A stretch of DNA of 14,665 bases from JBAZLV01 sp041650055. GTDB taxonomy: Bacteria > Nitrospirota > UBA9217. The stretch lies in assembly GCA_041650055.1 (NCBI GenBank), contig JBAZLV010000047.1, forward strand, positions 1 to 14,665, given 5' to 3'. The notes under the pieces were generated by a model. It was not told the origin of the DNA. It worked only from the letters and a program-made list of their open reading frames with translations, and searched no databases. Each line of letters opens with the position of its first letter. Position 1 is the first letter of the stretch. Made by a program: the position numbers and the translations under genes. Shown here in pieces: positions 6,388 to 13,247 of this stretch.

Positions 6388-7545
6388 ATGGCTGTTTTAA
6401 AATGGCTCGAAATTCCCTCGCTGTATCAGATCAGCCGGGATGATCTGTATACACTGGATCACGACTCCTTCCGCTTCTTGCAGGAATGCTCGACACCAAA
6501 TGGCTGCAACGCGCCGGAAAGTCCGTTTGTTGATTACTGTCTGGATGAAGGGCTGCTTACCACAAAGAAAACGGTCGTTCCACGGCCTCCTTTGATCCAG
6601 TCACCCTCTCCTTCGCTGCGCTATCTGGAACTGCAGATTACTGATGCTTGCAATCTTCGCTGCAAACATTGCTACCTTTCAGGAGGAACAGGCACTGAGC
6701 TCAGTGCAGGGCAGATTCGCGATATACTGACCGAGTTCCAGGAAATGCAAGGACTGCGCGTGCTTATCACGGGAGGAGAGCCTGTTCTGCACCCTGATTT
6801 CAACGCAATCAATGACATGCTTCCTGATTTCGCCGTCCGGAAAGTACTTTTTACAAACGGGACGCTTTTAAATAGGAAAACACTGAAGACTCTCAAGGTC
6901 GATGAAATCCAGGTAAGCATCGACGGACTGGAACAATCGCACGACACTCTCCGGGGACAAGGAGCATATCAACAAGCCATCGAGACAGCAAGAAATGCAC
7001 GGGAAACTGGACTTGATGTTTCCATAGCAACAATGGTTCATCGAGGCAATCTCGGTGAGTTCGATGAATTGGAGCGAACCTTCAGGGGTCTGGACGTCAG
7101 AGATTGGACGGTTGATATCCCCAGTCTTAATACCAATCTCCCTGAGCACCAGAACATTGCGGTCACTCCTGAAGAAGGCGGCAAATACCTCGGCTATGGG
7201 TTTGGAGACGGCTTGCATTCTTCGAGCCAGGGGCATGGGTGCGGATTTCATCTCATGGCCGTACTCGCCAATGGAACCATGGCAAAATGCACTTTCTATG
7301 GAAATCATCCGATAGGAACGCTTGAGCAAGGACTCAGGGTCGCATGGAAAAACCTGAAACCTGTTCTGTTGAAAGATATTGCATGCAGGTGCGACTATCT
7401 CGAAATCTGCAGGGGCGGGTGCCGTTACCGGGGTGAACTGCTCGAAGGCAAGCGGGGACGCGATCTCTATCGGTGCATGTTTTATGGTATACTCGAATCA
7501 CAAGCGTCGGCGATCCAGGAACGGCATTGTCATCATCCGGTTTGA
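6388..7545 (+). CDS. Radical SAM/SPASM peptide-modifying enzyme with PqqD-like N-terminal region
   Basis: 385 residues from ATG 6388, preferred for its upstream GGAG; an ATG at 6367 would add 7 residues (numbers below use the longer form). Residues about 10-65 (PSLYQIS, LYTLDHDSFRFLQEC, DYCLDEGLL) look like a PqqD-type peptide-recognition (RRE) domain. The radical SAM core has the cluster motif CNLRCKHC (Cys95, 99, 102), followed by the SAM-binding TGGEP (135-139). The C-terminal region has Cys292, GTMAKC with Cys308, then Cys340, 342, 348, 352 and 370, a SPASM-type arrangement for auxiliary Fe-S clusters, with CxC in place of the usual CxxC. Enzymes of this build (PqqE, sactisynthases, cyclophane synthases) install carbon-carbon or thioether crosslinks in small peptides. 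A 20-codon gene 28 nt downstream is the obvious substrate candidate. Cytosolic. The chemistry is inferred. Confidence 0.88.
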   Translation: MAVLKWLEIPSLYQISRDDLYTLDHDSFRFLQECSTPNGCNAPESPFVDYCLDEGLLTTKKTVVPRPPLIQSPSPSLRYLELQITDACNLRCKHCYLSGGTGTELSAGQIRDILTEFQEMQGLRVLITGGEPVLHPDFNAINDMLPDFAVRKVLFTNGTLLNRKTLKTLKVDEIQVSIDGLEQSHDTLRGQGAYQQAIETARNARETGLDVSIATMVHRGNLGEFDELERTFRGLDVRDWTVDIPSLNTNLPEHQNIAVTPEEGGKYLGYGFGDGLHSSSQGHGCGFHLMAVLANGTMAKCTFYGNHPIGTLEQGLRVAWKNLKPVLLKDIACRCDYLEICRGGCRYRGELLEGKRGRDLYRCMFYGILESQASAIQERHCHHPV

Positions 7546-7559
7546 AACAGACTCTGTCG

Positions 7560-7567
7560 AAAGGAGG
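7560..7567 (+). promoter_or_regulatory. Near-consensus Shine-Dalgarno for the micropeptide
   Basis: AAAGGAGG with 6 nt (CGTTTT) to the ATG at 7574. It is the best-matched ribosome-binding site in the window and fixes the start of the 20-codon gene. It implies strong translation relative to the enzyme upstream, as expected for a RiPP precursor. Confidence 0.85.
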
Positions 7568-7573
7568 CGTTTT

Positions 7574-7636
7574 ATGACCATTAAAAAAGTGACAAAAAAA
7601 ACAGCAGTAACCTGCAAATGCAAGAGCTCCTGCTAG
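7574..7636 (+). CDS. Putative RiPP precursor micropeptide, 20 residues, Cys-rich C-terminus
   Basis: ATG 7574 to TAG 7636 encodes 20 residues. The first 12 are basic and Lys/Thr-rich (MTIKKVTKKTAV), a plausible leader. The last eight are TCKCKSSC, with Cys14, Cys16 and Cys20 as the final residue, a plausible core. The peptide has six lysines and no acidic residues. It begins 28 nt after the radical SAM stop, carries a near-consensus ribosome-binding site and is followed 8 nt later by a strong terminator, so it is a designed end of the operon rather than a chance frame. Its size compares with PqqA (about 22-24 residues), the substrate of a PqqD/SPASM enzyme. Likely role: substrate of the upstream enzyme, with thioether or carbon-carbon crosslinks at or near the cysteines (inference). 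No transporter or protease is nearby, so the product may stay in the cell. Extending this frame upstream would overlap the enzyme gene and ignore the ribosome-binding site. Confidence 0.75.
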   Translation: MTIKKVTKKTAVTCKCKSSC

Positions 7637-7644
7637 CAACAAAT

Positions 7645-7673
7645 AAAAAAGCCCGGTCATGCCGGGCTTTTTT
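7645..7673. terminator. Bidirectional intrinsic terminator
   Basis: Stem GCCCGG (7651-7656)/CCGGGC (7662-7667) with loop TCATG, flanked by six A on the left and six T on the right. It therefore works on both strands: after the micropeptide (stop 7636) on plus, and after the ferritin-like gene (stop at 7702) on minus. Confidence 0.92.
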
Positions 7674-7701
7674 ATGGAGTGCGCTGTAGGAAATAGAGCT
7701 G

Positions 7702-8202
7702 CTATGCCCAGGGTGTTCCTCCGTCCACGATTGCACGCTCCTCCCATAAAAACCAGCTTCGCGTGTTTTCAAGGTAGAAGTAGGTATTTGAAAAAATTCT
7801 ATAGTGTTCCTCCTCTTCTTGAATCAGCCGTTCAAGAAGAGCTTTTTCTTTTTCCTTCGTAGCCCCTGCAAGCGTTTTTTTATAAAAGTCAACACTTTCC
7901 TGTTCCATATTCATTGCAATTTTGAACGCTTCCAGTTCATCGGGGGAAGCTTCAGCTTTTTTCATCATATCATTCTTCATACGCTCAAAGATCGATTTGA
8001 TGTTCGCTAGAGGGCTAACATCCTGGGAAGTAATCTGCAATCCCTGGATAATGTGGTTGATCATTTCAACATGTCTTTTCTCGTCCTCGGCAACAGTCTG
8101 AAACATTTTTTTACCGACAGGAAATTTTGTTTTCTCCGCTGCTTCGGTGTAAAACTGTATTGCATCAGTCTCCATTTTTAACGCCATTTGAAGAGAATCC
8201 AT
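7702..8202 (-). CDS. Ferritin-like diiron protein (rubrerythrin-like, no rubredoxin domain)
   Basis: 166 residues, starting at ATG 8202 with Shine-Dalgarno AAGGAG about 8 nt upstream. It shows the two-repeat diiron pattern of the ferritin-like four-helix fold: Glu11 in MKMETDAIQFY, E41-K-R-H44, then Glu100 in MEQESVDFY and E130-E-E-H133. These supply the six usual ligands. No CxxC pair is present, so the rubredoxin domain of classical rubrerythrin is absent. The C-terminal WFLWEERAIVDGG resembles the tail of many small ferritin-family proteins from anaerobes. The likely role is peroxide reduction or iron handling in the cytosol, but peroxidase activity is not certain. The gene lies 54 nt downstream of dnaJ on the same strand with no terminator between, so it may be read as part of the heat-shock operon. 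Confidence 0.87.
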   Translation of the reverse strand: MDSLQMALKMETDAIQFYTEAAEKTKFPVGKKMFQTVAEDEKRHVEMINHIIQGLQITSQDVSPLANIKSIFERMKNDMMKKAEASPDELEAFKIAMNMEQESVDFYKKTLAGATKEKEKALLERLIQEEEEHYRIFSNTYFYLENTRSWFLWEERAIVDGGTPWA

Positions 8203-8256
8203 AGTCTCGTCTCCTTTCCTCGCCCTTGGGACTGGTTTAAGTTTAGCACATTACCT

Positions 8257-9360
8257 TCAGCTCTTGTCGCCGAATACTTCTTTCACCTTATCGAAAAATC
8301 CCCGGATGAGCGGTGTCGAGTTATCCCCGCTCAGCTGGTCAAATTCCTGAAGCAGTTCTTTCTGGCGGGGGGTAATTCTGGACGGAACTTCAATAGTGAT
8401 GCGACAGAGCTGGTCGCCCGTTCCGGAACCGCGCAAATACGGAAATCCCTTGCCACGTATCCGAAAAACATGATTGGGCTGTGTTCCGGAAGGAATTTTT
8501 AATTTTGCATTTCCGGTAAGCGTCGGCACTTCGATTTCCGATCCGAGTGCTGCCTGAACAAAGGTAATCGGAATGTCGCATACAATATCCTGGTCTTCGC
8601 GCCTGAAGATCGGGTGTTCATCAACGGATATATAGACATAGAGATCGCCGGGAGGCCCCCCAAACGTACCCAGCGCGCCTTCTCCGGTAAGCCGAATCGT
8701 ATTCCCCGTCTCGACTCCTGCAGGAATTTTGACCGAAAGTGTACGTTCACGTTCCAGTCGCTTTCTTCCGTTGCATGTCTTGCAGGGATCAGTAACAATT
8801 TTACCTTCACCTCCGCAGCGAGAACAGGTATGGGTCATGCTGAAAAAACCTTGCTGAATGCGTATCTGTCCCGTTCCCCGGCAGTTTGAACACAGGGTGA
8901 TGCCTTTGGCAGAAGCAGCGCCGGTGCCATCGCAATCCGGACAACGCTCCCATCGGGGAACCCGAATCTTGGTTGTTGTTCCGAATGCGGATTCAGCAAA
9001 GCTGATCTTGAGATTGTACCGAAGGTCATCTCCTGCGGTTGCTCGCGACCGCCCCCGACCACCGCCAAAGAATTCCTCAAAAATATTTCCGAAAATATCG
9101 CCCATGTCAGCTGTTCCGAATCCAGTCCCCGCTCCTGATGCATTGGGGGCAACGCCGTACTGGTCATAGTATGCGCGTTTCTGCGGATCGGACAATATGG
9201 CATACGCTTCACTGATCTCTTTGAATTTTTCTTCTGATGCCTTGTTCCCCGGATTTTTGTCGGGATGATATTCGTGGGCGAGTCTGCGATAGGCCCGCTT
9301 TAAATCAGCATCAGTAGCGTTTCGGTGAATACCAAGCAGTTCGTAATAATTTTTTGCCAT
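8257..9360 (-). CDS. dnaJ: Chaperone protein DnaJ
   Basis: 367 residues, full-length class I Hsp40. The J domain covers residues 1-70 with HPD at 32-34, which stimulates DnaK ATPase. A Gly/Phe-rich linker (about 76-105) follows. The zinc-binding region has four repeats at C140xxC143, C157xxC160, C179xxC182 and C193xxC196. The first three keep CxxCxGxG, while the fourth reads CKTCNGRK, with Lys for the last Gly. C-terminal substrate-binding domains (IPAGVETGNTIRL, IRGKGFPYL) complete the protein. It is cytosolic and works with DnaK and GrpE in protein folding. Start ATG 9360 is preceded by AAGGAA. It is separated from dnaK by 105 bp that hold an intrinsic terminator, so its transcription is partly uncoupled from the operon. 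Confidence 0.97.
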   Translation of the reverse strand: MAKNYYELLGIHRNATDADLKRAYRRLAHEYHPDKNPGNKASEEKFKEISEAYAILSDPQKRAYYDQYGVAPNASGAGTGFGTADMGDIFGNIFEEFFGGGRGRSRATAGDDLRYNLKISFAESAFGTTTKIRVPRWERCPDCDGTGAASAKGITLCSNCRGTGQIRIQQGFFSMTHTCSRCGGEGKIVTDPCKTCNGRKRLERERTLSVKIPAGVETGNTIRLTGEGALGTFGGPPGDLYVYISVDEHPIFRREDQDIVCDIPITFVQAALGSEIEVPTLTGNAKLKIPSGTQPNHVFRIRGKGFPYLRGSGTGDQLCRITIEVPSRITPRQKELLQEFDQLSGDNSTPLIRGFFDKVKEVFGDKS

Positions 9361-9410
9361 ACTATTCCTTACTTGCCCACTCAGAGAATTTCTTCTTACC
9401 GAAAAATTGC

Positions 9411-9447
9411 AAAAAAAGAGGACAACAGAATTATCTCTTGTCCTCTT
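9411..9447 (-). terminator. Intrinsic terminator between dnaK and dnaJ
   Basis: On the minus strand a 10-bp perfect stem (AAGAGGACAA at 9447-9438, TTGTCCTCTT at 9425-9416) with a 12-nt loop runs into a T tract (to 9411). It starts 18 nt after the dnaK stop. It should terminate or attenuate transcription before dnaJ. No clear new promoter is visible in the remaining 50 nt before dnaJ. Confidence 0.85.
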
Positions 9448-9465
9448 GGGTGGATATAGCCACTG

Positions 9466-11391
9466 CTATTTTTTATCTTTATCTACTTCCTCGAACTCGG
9501 CATCAACAACTTTTTCTTCCGGTTTCTGGCTGCTTCCCCCGGCGGCACCATCGCCTTCCGGACCGGCAGGACCGGGACCCTGCTCTTTTGCCTTTGCATA
9601 AACTTCCTCGGCAAGCTTATGTGATGCCTTTGCAAGATCACTGACCGCTTTTTTGATTGCGTCCAGATCCTGGCCGTCTTTCACGCTCTTGGCCTGGGCA
9701 AGCGCTTTCTGGATATCATCACGCTCTGTATCGGACAGTTTTGAACCAAAATCAGCAACCGATTTTTCCACGGAGTAAATAAGCGTATCGATCTCATTCC
9801 GGGCTTCTGCGAGTTCGCGTCTTTTCTTGTCTTCCGCGGTATGAGCTTCCGCTTCCTTGACCGCGCGGTCAATCTCATCTTTTGAAAGCCCGCTTGACGC
9901 GGTGATCTTGATCGACTGCTCTCTGCCGGTCCCGAGGTCTTTTGCCATAACATGGACAATGCCGTTCGCGTCGATATCAAACGTCACTTCGATCTGCGGG
10001 ATGCCGCGGGGTGCCGGAGGAATTCCCACGAGTTCAAAGCGTCCGAGTGTTTTGTTGTCTGCGGCCATTTCCCGCTCGCCCTGAAGAACGTGAATCGAGA
10101 CTGCAGTTTGATTATCTGATGCCGTTGAAAACACCTGGCTCTTTTTGGTCGGGATCGTGGTGTTCCGCTCGATCAGCTTGGTTGTAACACTACCTAACGT
10201 CTCGATGCCGAGTGAAAGCGGGGTCACATCCAAAAGCAACACATCCTTCACCTGGCCGGTTAAGACCGCGCCCTGAATCCCTGCGCCGATCGCAACAACT
10301 TCGTCGGGATTCACTCCCCGGTGCGGCTCCTTCTTGAACAGTTCCTTCACCGTTGCGATGACCTTGGGTGTCCGCGTCTGTCCTCCGACCAGAACTGCTT
10401 CATTGATCTGGTCAACGGTTTTGCCTGCATCAGCAAGTGCTTTTTTGACCGGACCGGTGCTCTTTTCGATCAGATCGCCGACGAGCTGTTCGAATTTTGC
10501 ACGTGACAGTTTATACAGCAAATGCTTCGGCCCGCTTGCATCAGCTGTAATGAATGGCAGATTGATTTCTGTCTCTTGAACAGTCGACAACTCGATTTTT
10601 GCTTTTTCAGCACCCTCTTTCAGCCGCTGGAGCGCCATCTTATCTTTGCTGAGATCGATTCCCTGGTCTTTCCGGAATTCATCGACAAGCCATTTGATGA
10701 TCCGGTCGTCAAAATCGTCGCCGCCAAGGAATGTGTCTCCGTTCGTGGATTTTACTTCGAATACGCCTTCCCCGAGCTCAAGGATCGAGATGTCGAACGT
10801 GCCGCCGCCCAGATCGTAGACCGCAATCGTCTCATCTTTCTTCTTGTCAAGGCCATACGCAAGCGACGCCGCTGTCGGCTCATTAATAATTCGAAGAACA
10901 TTGAGTCCGGAAATCTGTCCCGCGTCTTTCGTTGCCTGGCGTTGACTGTCGTTAAAATATGCCGGAACTGTAATGACAGCATCCGTCACTTTTTCGCCAA
11001 GATAATCTTCGGCCGTCTGCTTCATCTTCTGGAGGATCATGGCGGAAATTTCAGCAGGGCTGTATACTTTGCCCCGTATCTCGACATGAGCGTCACCATT
11101 CGTTGCTTTCACAATTTTATACGGAAGATGTTTTTTTGCTTCCGTTACTTCGTTTGATTCATATTTTCTTCCAATAAGACGCTTGATGGAAAATATCGTA
11201 TTATCGGGATTGGTAATTGCCTGCCGTTTTGCAATCTGGCCGACCAGCCGTTCACCGCTTTCGGTAATGGCCACGACGGATGGAGTGGTGCGGCTTCCTT
11301 CGGAATTCGGAATCACCACCGGCTCGCCGTGTTCCATGATTGCCACGCAGGAATTTGTCGTTCCCAGGTCAATGCCTATAACTTTTGCCAT
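9466..11391 (-). CDS. dnaK: Molecular chaperone DnaK (Hsp70)
   Basis: 641 residues, normal family length. The ATPase domain has the phosphate-1 motif IGIDLGTTNSCVAIM at residues 5-19, YDLGGGTFDISILE (phosphate 2) and VLVGGQTRTPKV (adenosine motif). The interdomain linker VLLLDVTPLSLGIE follows at about 385. Next come the substrate-binding beta domain and a helical lid, and the C-terminus is acidic (VVDAEFEEVDKDKK). It is a cytosolic ATP-driven folding chaperone whose nucleotide exchange is driven by GrpE and hydrolysis by DnaJ, both encoded alongside. Start ATG 11391 has a strong Shine-Dalgarno (AAGGAGG). It lies 56 nt downstream of grpE. Confidence 0.98.
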   Translation of the reverse strand: MAKVIGIDLGTTNSCVAIMEHGEPVVIPNSEGSRTTPSVVAITESGERLVGQIAKRQAITNPDNTIFSIKRLIGRKYESNEVTEAKKHLPYKIVKATNGDAHVEIRGKVYSPAEISAMILQKMKQTAEDYLGEKVTDAVITVPAYFNDSQRQATKDAGQISGLNVLRIINEPTAASLAYGLDKKKDETIAVYDLGGGTFDISILELGEGVFEVKSTNGDTFLGGDDFDDRIIKWLVDEFRKDQGIDLSKDKMALQRLKEGAEKAKIELSTVQETEINLPFITADASGPKHLLYKLSRAKFEQLVGDLIEKSTGPVKKALADAGKTVDQINEAVLVGGQTRTPKVIATVKELFKKEPHRGVNPDEVVAIGAGIQGAVLTGQVKDVLLLDVTPLSLGIETLGSVTTKLIERNTTIPTKKSQVFSTASDNQTAVSIHVLQGEREMAADNKTLGRFELVGIPPAPRGIPQIEVTFDIDANGIVHVMAKDLGTGREQSIKITASSGLSKDEIDRAVKEAEAHTAEDKKRRELAEARNEIDTLIYSVEKSVADFGSKLSDTERDDIQKALAQAKSVKDGQDLDAIKKAVSDLAKASHKLAEEVYAKAKEQGPGPAGPEGDGAAGGSSQKPEEKVVDAEFEEVDKDKK

Positions 11392-11447
11392 ACTGTCCTC
11401 CTTGATGAAATACCAAGATTCAATTGCAGAGTTTCATGCTTTTTTCG

Positions 11448-12095
11448 TTAAGATTCCTCTGTCGATACGTCCTCTTTTTGTACCAACTCGATATGCGGTA
11501 ATTTTTGCGGTTTCTTTGATACCCCGACCTTTGCCGGTCGAAGCACCTTATCATGATACAGGTAACCGTCCTGTAATACCTGGACAACCGTGTTTTCCGG
11601 CACATCGTCCTTCTCAACCTGGAGAATGGCATCGTGGCGTGACGGATCAAAGAGCTCTCCCTCAGAAATAAACGATTTTACGCCGAATTTTTCCAGAATA
11701 TCCCGAAACTGTTTATAGACCAGTTCCACTCCCTGCTGAAGTCCTGAATTTTTTTCTTCCGACTCTCCTGCATGTTTAAGAGCAAGCCCGAGATTATCCA
11801 CAACGGTCAAAAGTTCCCTGACAAGCTGTTCATTTGCATATTTCCGAAATTCTGAAATATCCCGCTGCATCCGCTTGCGGTAATTGTCGAAGTCAGCGGA
11901 CGCCCTCAGATATCGATCATTCGCTTCAGCAGCTTCCTTTATTTTCTGTTCAAGCGATTCGGCAAGCAAGTGAACCTCTTTTTTTATTGAACCGTACTCC
12001 TCCGCGGACACCTCGGGTTCGGAAACGGATACTTCATTTTCGCTCTCACGCTTGCTTGCATGCTCGGCATGGCTGTGACCGCTTTTTTTCGTCAT
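11448..12095 (-). CDS. grpE: Nucleotide exchange factor GrpE
   Basis: 215 residues. The N-terminal 45 residues are polar and acidic, with several histidines near the start. A long coiled-coil helix follows (about 45-100, with YLRASADFDNYRKRMQRD). The C-terminal beta domain carries the family signature (DPSRHDAILQVEKDDVPENTVVQVLQ, then GYLYHDKVLRPAKVGVSK). It releases ADP from DnaK and acts as a dimer. Its ATG overlaps the hrcA stop by 4 nt (ATGA, 12092-12095), so the two are translationally coupled. Confidence 0.96.
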   Translation of the reverse strand: MTKKSGHSHAEHASKRESENEVSVSEPEVSAEEYGSIKKEVHLLAESLEQKIKEAAEANDRYLRASADFDNYRKRMQRDISEFRKYANEQLVRELLTVVDNLGLALKHAGESEEKNSGLQQGVELVYKQFRDILEKFGVKSFISEGELFDPSRHDAILQVEKDDVPENTVVQVLQDGYLYHDKVLRPAKVGVSKKPQKLPHIELVQKEDVSTEES

Positions 12096-13138
12096 CGTTC
12101 AATACTCCGTTGAAAACGTTCTCCCAGCAGCTTCGAAAGAAGCCGCGAGGTGTAATCCACAACATGAATAACCTGCCGGTACTGCATGCGGGTCGGGCCG
12201 ATAACACCCAGTGTGCCCACCACCCGGTTTCCCACTTGATAACTGCCTACCACCATACTGCATTCCTGCATTTCAAAATAGGGGTTTTCAGATCCGATAA
12301 AAACTTTGATTCCCTGTGCAGCCACACTCCGATCAAGGAGTTTTAGCAATGTATATTTATCTTCAAAAGCCCGGAGAAGCGCTTTCATTTTTTCAACAGT
12401 AGCGAATTCAGGGCTTTCAAATATTTGTGAGGTGCCACCGATATATACTTTTTCGCTCGTTTGTTCCTGAACTTCCTGGCTTGCCCGGTAGGTTTCCTCC
12501 ATAAGCCGGACAAACACCTGTTTTTCCTCTTCCAGTTTTTTGAGCAGCCGCTGCCGGACCTCAGATAATGTCCCATGCTCAAGCTCTTCATCAAGATAAG
12601 TGCTGAATCTATTTAAGTCCTGCTGCCGGATTGCTTCATCAAGATCGATAAGCTTGTTCTGAACGATGCCTGTTGTCGTTACAAAAACAATAAGAACCTG
12701 TCGTCCTCGAAGCCGTACGAATTCAATATGCTTGTAGATCGACTCAGGCTCGGAGGGAGCTACCACCACGCCAGCGCAATGGGATAAGGTTGCCAAAAAT
12801 TGGCTCGCCTCTTCCATCAGAATCTTGAGATCGTCTCCATGCAACTGGGGAACTTGTCTCAGCTGATCGTCAAATTCCTCCGAGTCGTTTTCTATGCTTA
12901 TAAGGCTGTCTATATAATAGCGATAACCCTGATCCGTCGGAATCCGGCCTGCCGAGGTATGGGGATGGGTTAAGTACCCCAGCTCTTCAAGATCCGCCAT
13001 GATATTTCTCAGAGTTGCAGAACTAACCCCAAAATTGAATCGCTTGGCGAGAACCGAGGAACCAATAGGGGCCCCTGATGCTATGTAACTATCGATAACT
13101 GCTTGTAAAACTTTTTTATTTCTTTCTTCTAATTCCAT
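12092..13138 (-). CDS. hrcA: Heat-inducible transcription repressor HrcA
   Basis: 348 residues. The N-terminal winged helix-turn-helix has the typical run VIDSYIASGAPIGSSVLA, then SSATLRNIMADLEELGYL, then HTSAGRIPTDQGYRYY (about residues 14-75). A GAF-like domain and the C-terminal dimerisation region follow (IGPTRMQYRQVIHVVDYTSRLLSKLL). HrcA binds the CIRCE element and represses chaperone genes; in the family the chaperonin GroEL keeps it active. A perfect CIRCE lies 37 bp upstream of the start, so the operon is autoregulated. It is first gene of the hrcA-grpE-dnaK-dnaJ cluster. Confidence 0.97.
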   Translation of the reverse strand: MELEERNKKVLQAVIDSYIASGAPIGSSVLAKRFNFGVSSATLRNIMADLEELGYLTHPHTSAGRIPTDQGYRYYIDSLISIENDSEEFDDQLRQVPQLHGDDLKILMEEASQFLATLSHCAGVVVAPSEPESIYKHIEFVRLRGRQVLIVFVTTTGIVQNKLIDLDEAIRQQDLNRFSTYLDEELEHGTLSEVRQRLLKKLEEEKQVFVRLMEETYRASQEVQEQTSEKVYIGGTSQIFESPEFATVEKMKALLRAFEDKYTLLKLLDRSVAAQGIKVFIGSENPYFEMQECSMVVGSYQVGNRVVGTLGVIGPTRMQYRQVIHVVDYTSRLLSKLLGERFQRSIER

Positions 13139-13174
13139 ACTGCGACCTTTTAAAAAAGATCACTCAACTACTCG

Positions 13175-13201
13175 TTAGCACTCACAGCCAGAGAGTGCTA
13201 A
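13175..13201. promoter_or_regulatory. CIRCE operator (HrcA binding site)
   Basis: TTAGCACTC (13175-13183), 9-bp spacer, GAGTGCTAA (13193-13201): both arms match the CIRCE consensus exactly. It sits just downstream of the -10 box, overlapping the expected transcription start, so bound HrcA should block initiation. Confidence 0.98.
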
Positions 13202-13202
13202 T

Positions 13203-13231
13203 AATTTAGCATAGGAACCAAGGGGTGTCAA
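13203..13231 (-). promoter_or_regulatory. Sigma-70-type promoter of the hrcA operon
   Basis: On the minus strand TTGACA (13231-13226), a 17-bp spacer and TAAATT (13208-13203) lie directly before CIRCE. The consensus -35 and ideal spacing suggest a strong housekeeping promoter held down by HrcA. Confidence 0.9.
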
Positions 13232-13247
13232 GGGATATTTAAATCTG

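Noticed and set aside
7379..7573. In-frame upstream extension of the micropeptide to an 85-residue protein
   Set aside because: It would overlap the radical SAM SPASM-coding region in another frame and ignore the near-consensus Shine-Dalgarno directly before ATG 7574.
10522..11157. 211-codon open frame on the plus strand opposite dnaK
   Set aside because: Antisense shadow of a highly conserved gene; no ribosome-binding site or recognisable domain.
11183..11671. 162-codon open frame opposite dnaK and grpE
   Set aside because: Shadow spanning two firmly identified genes on the other strand.
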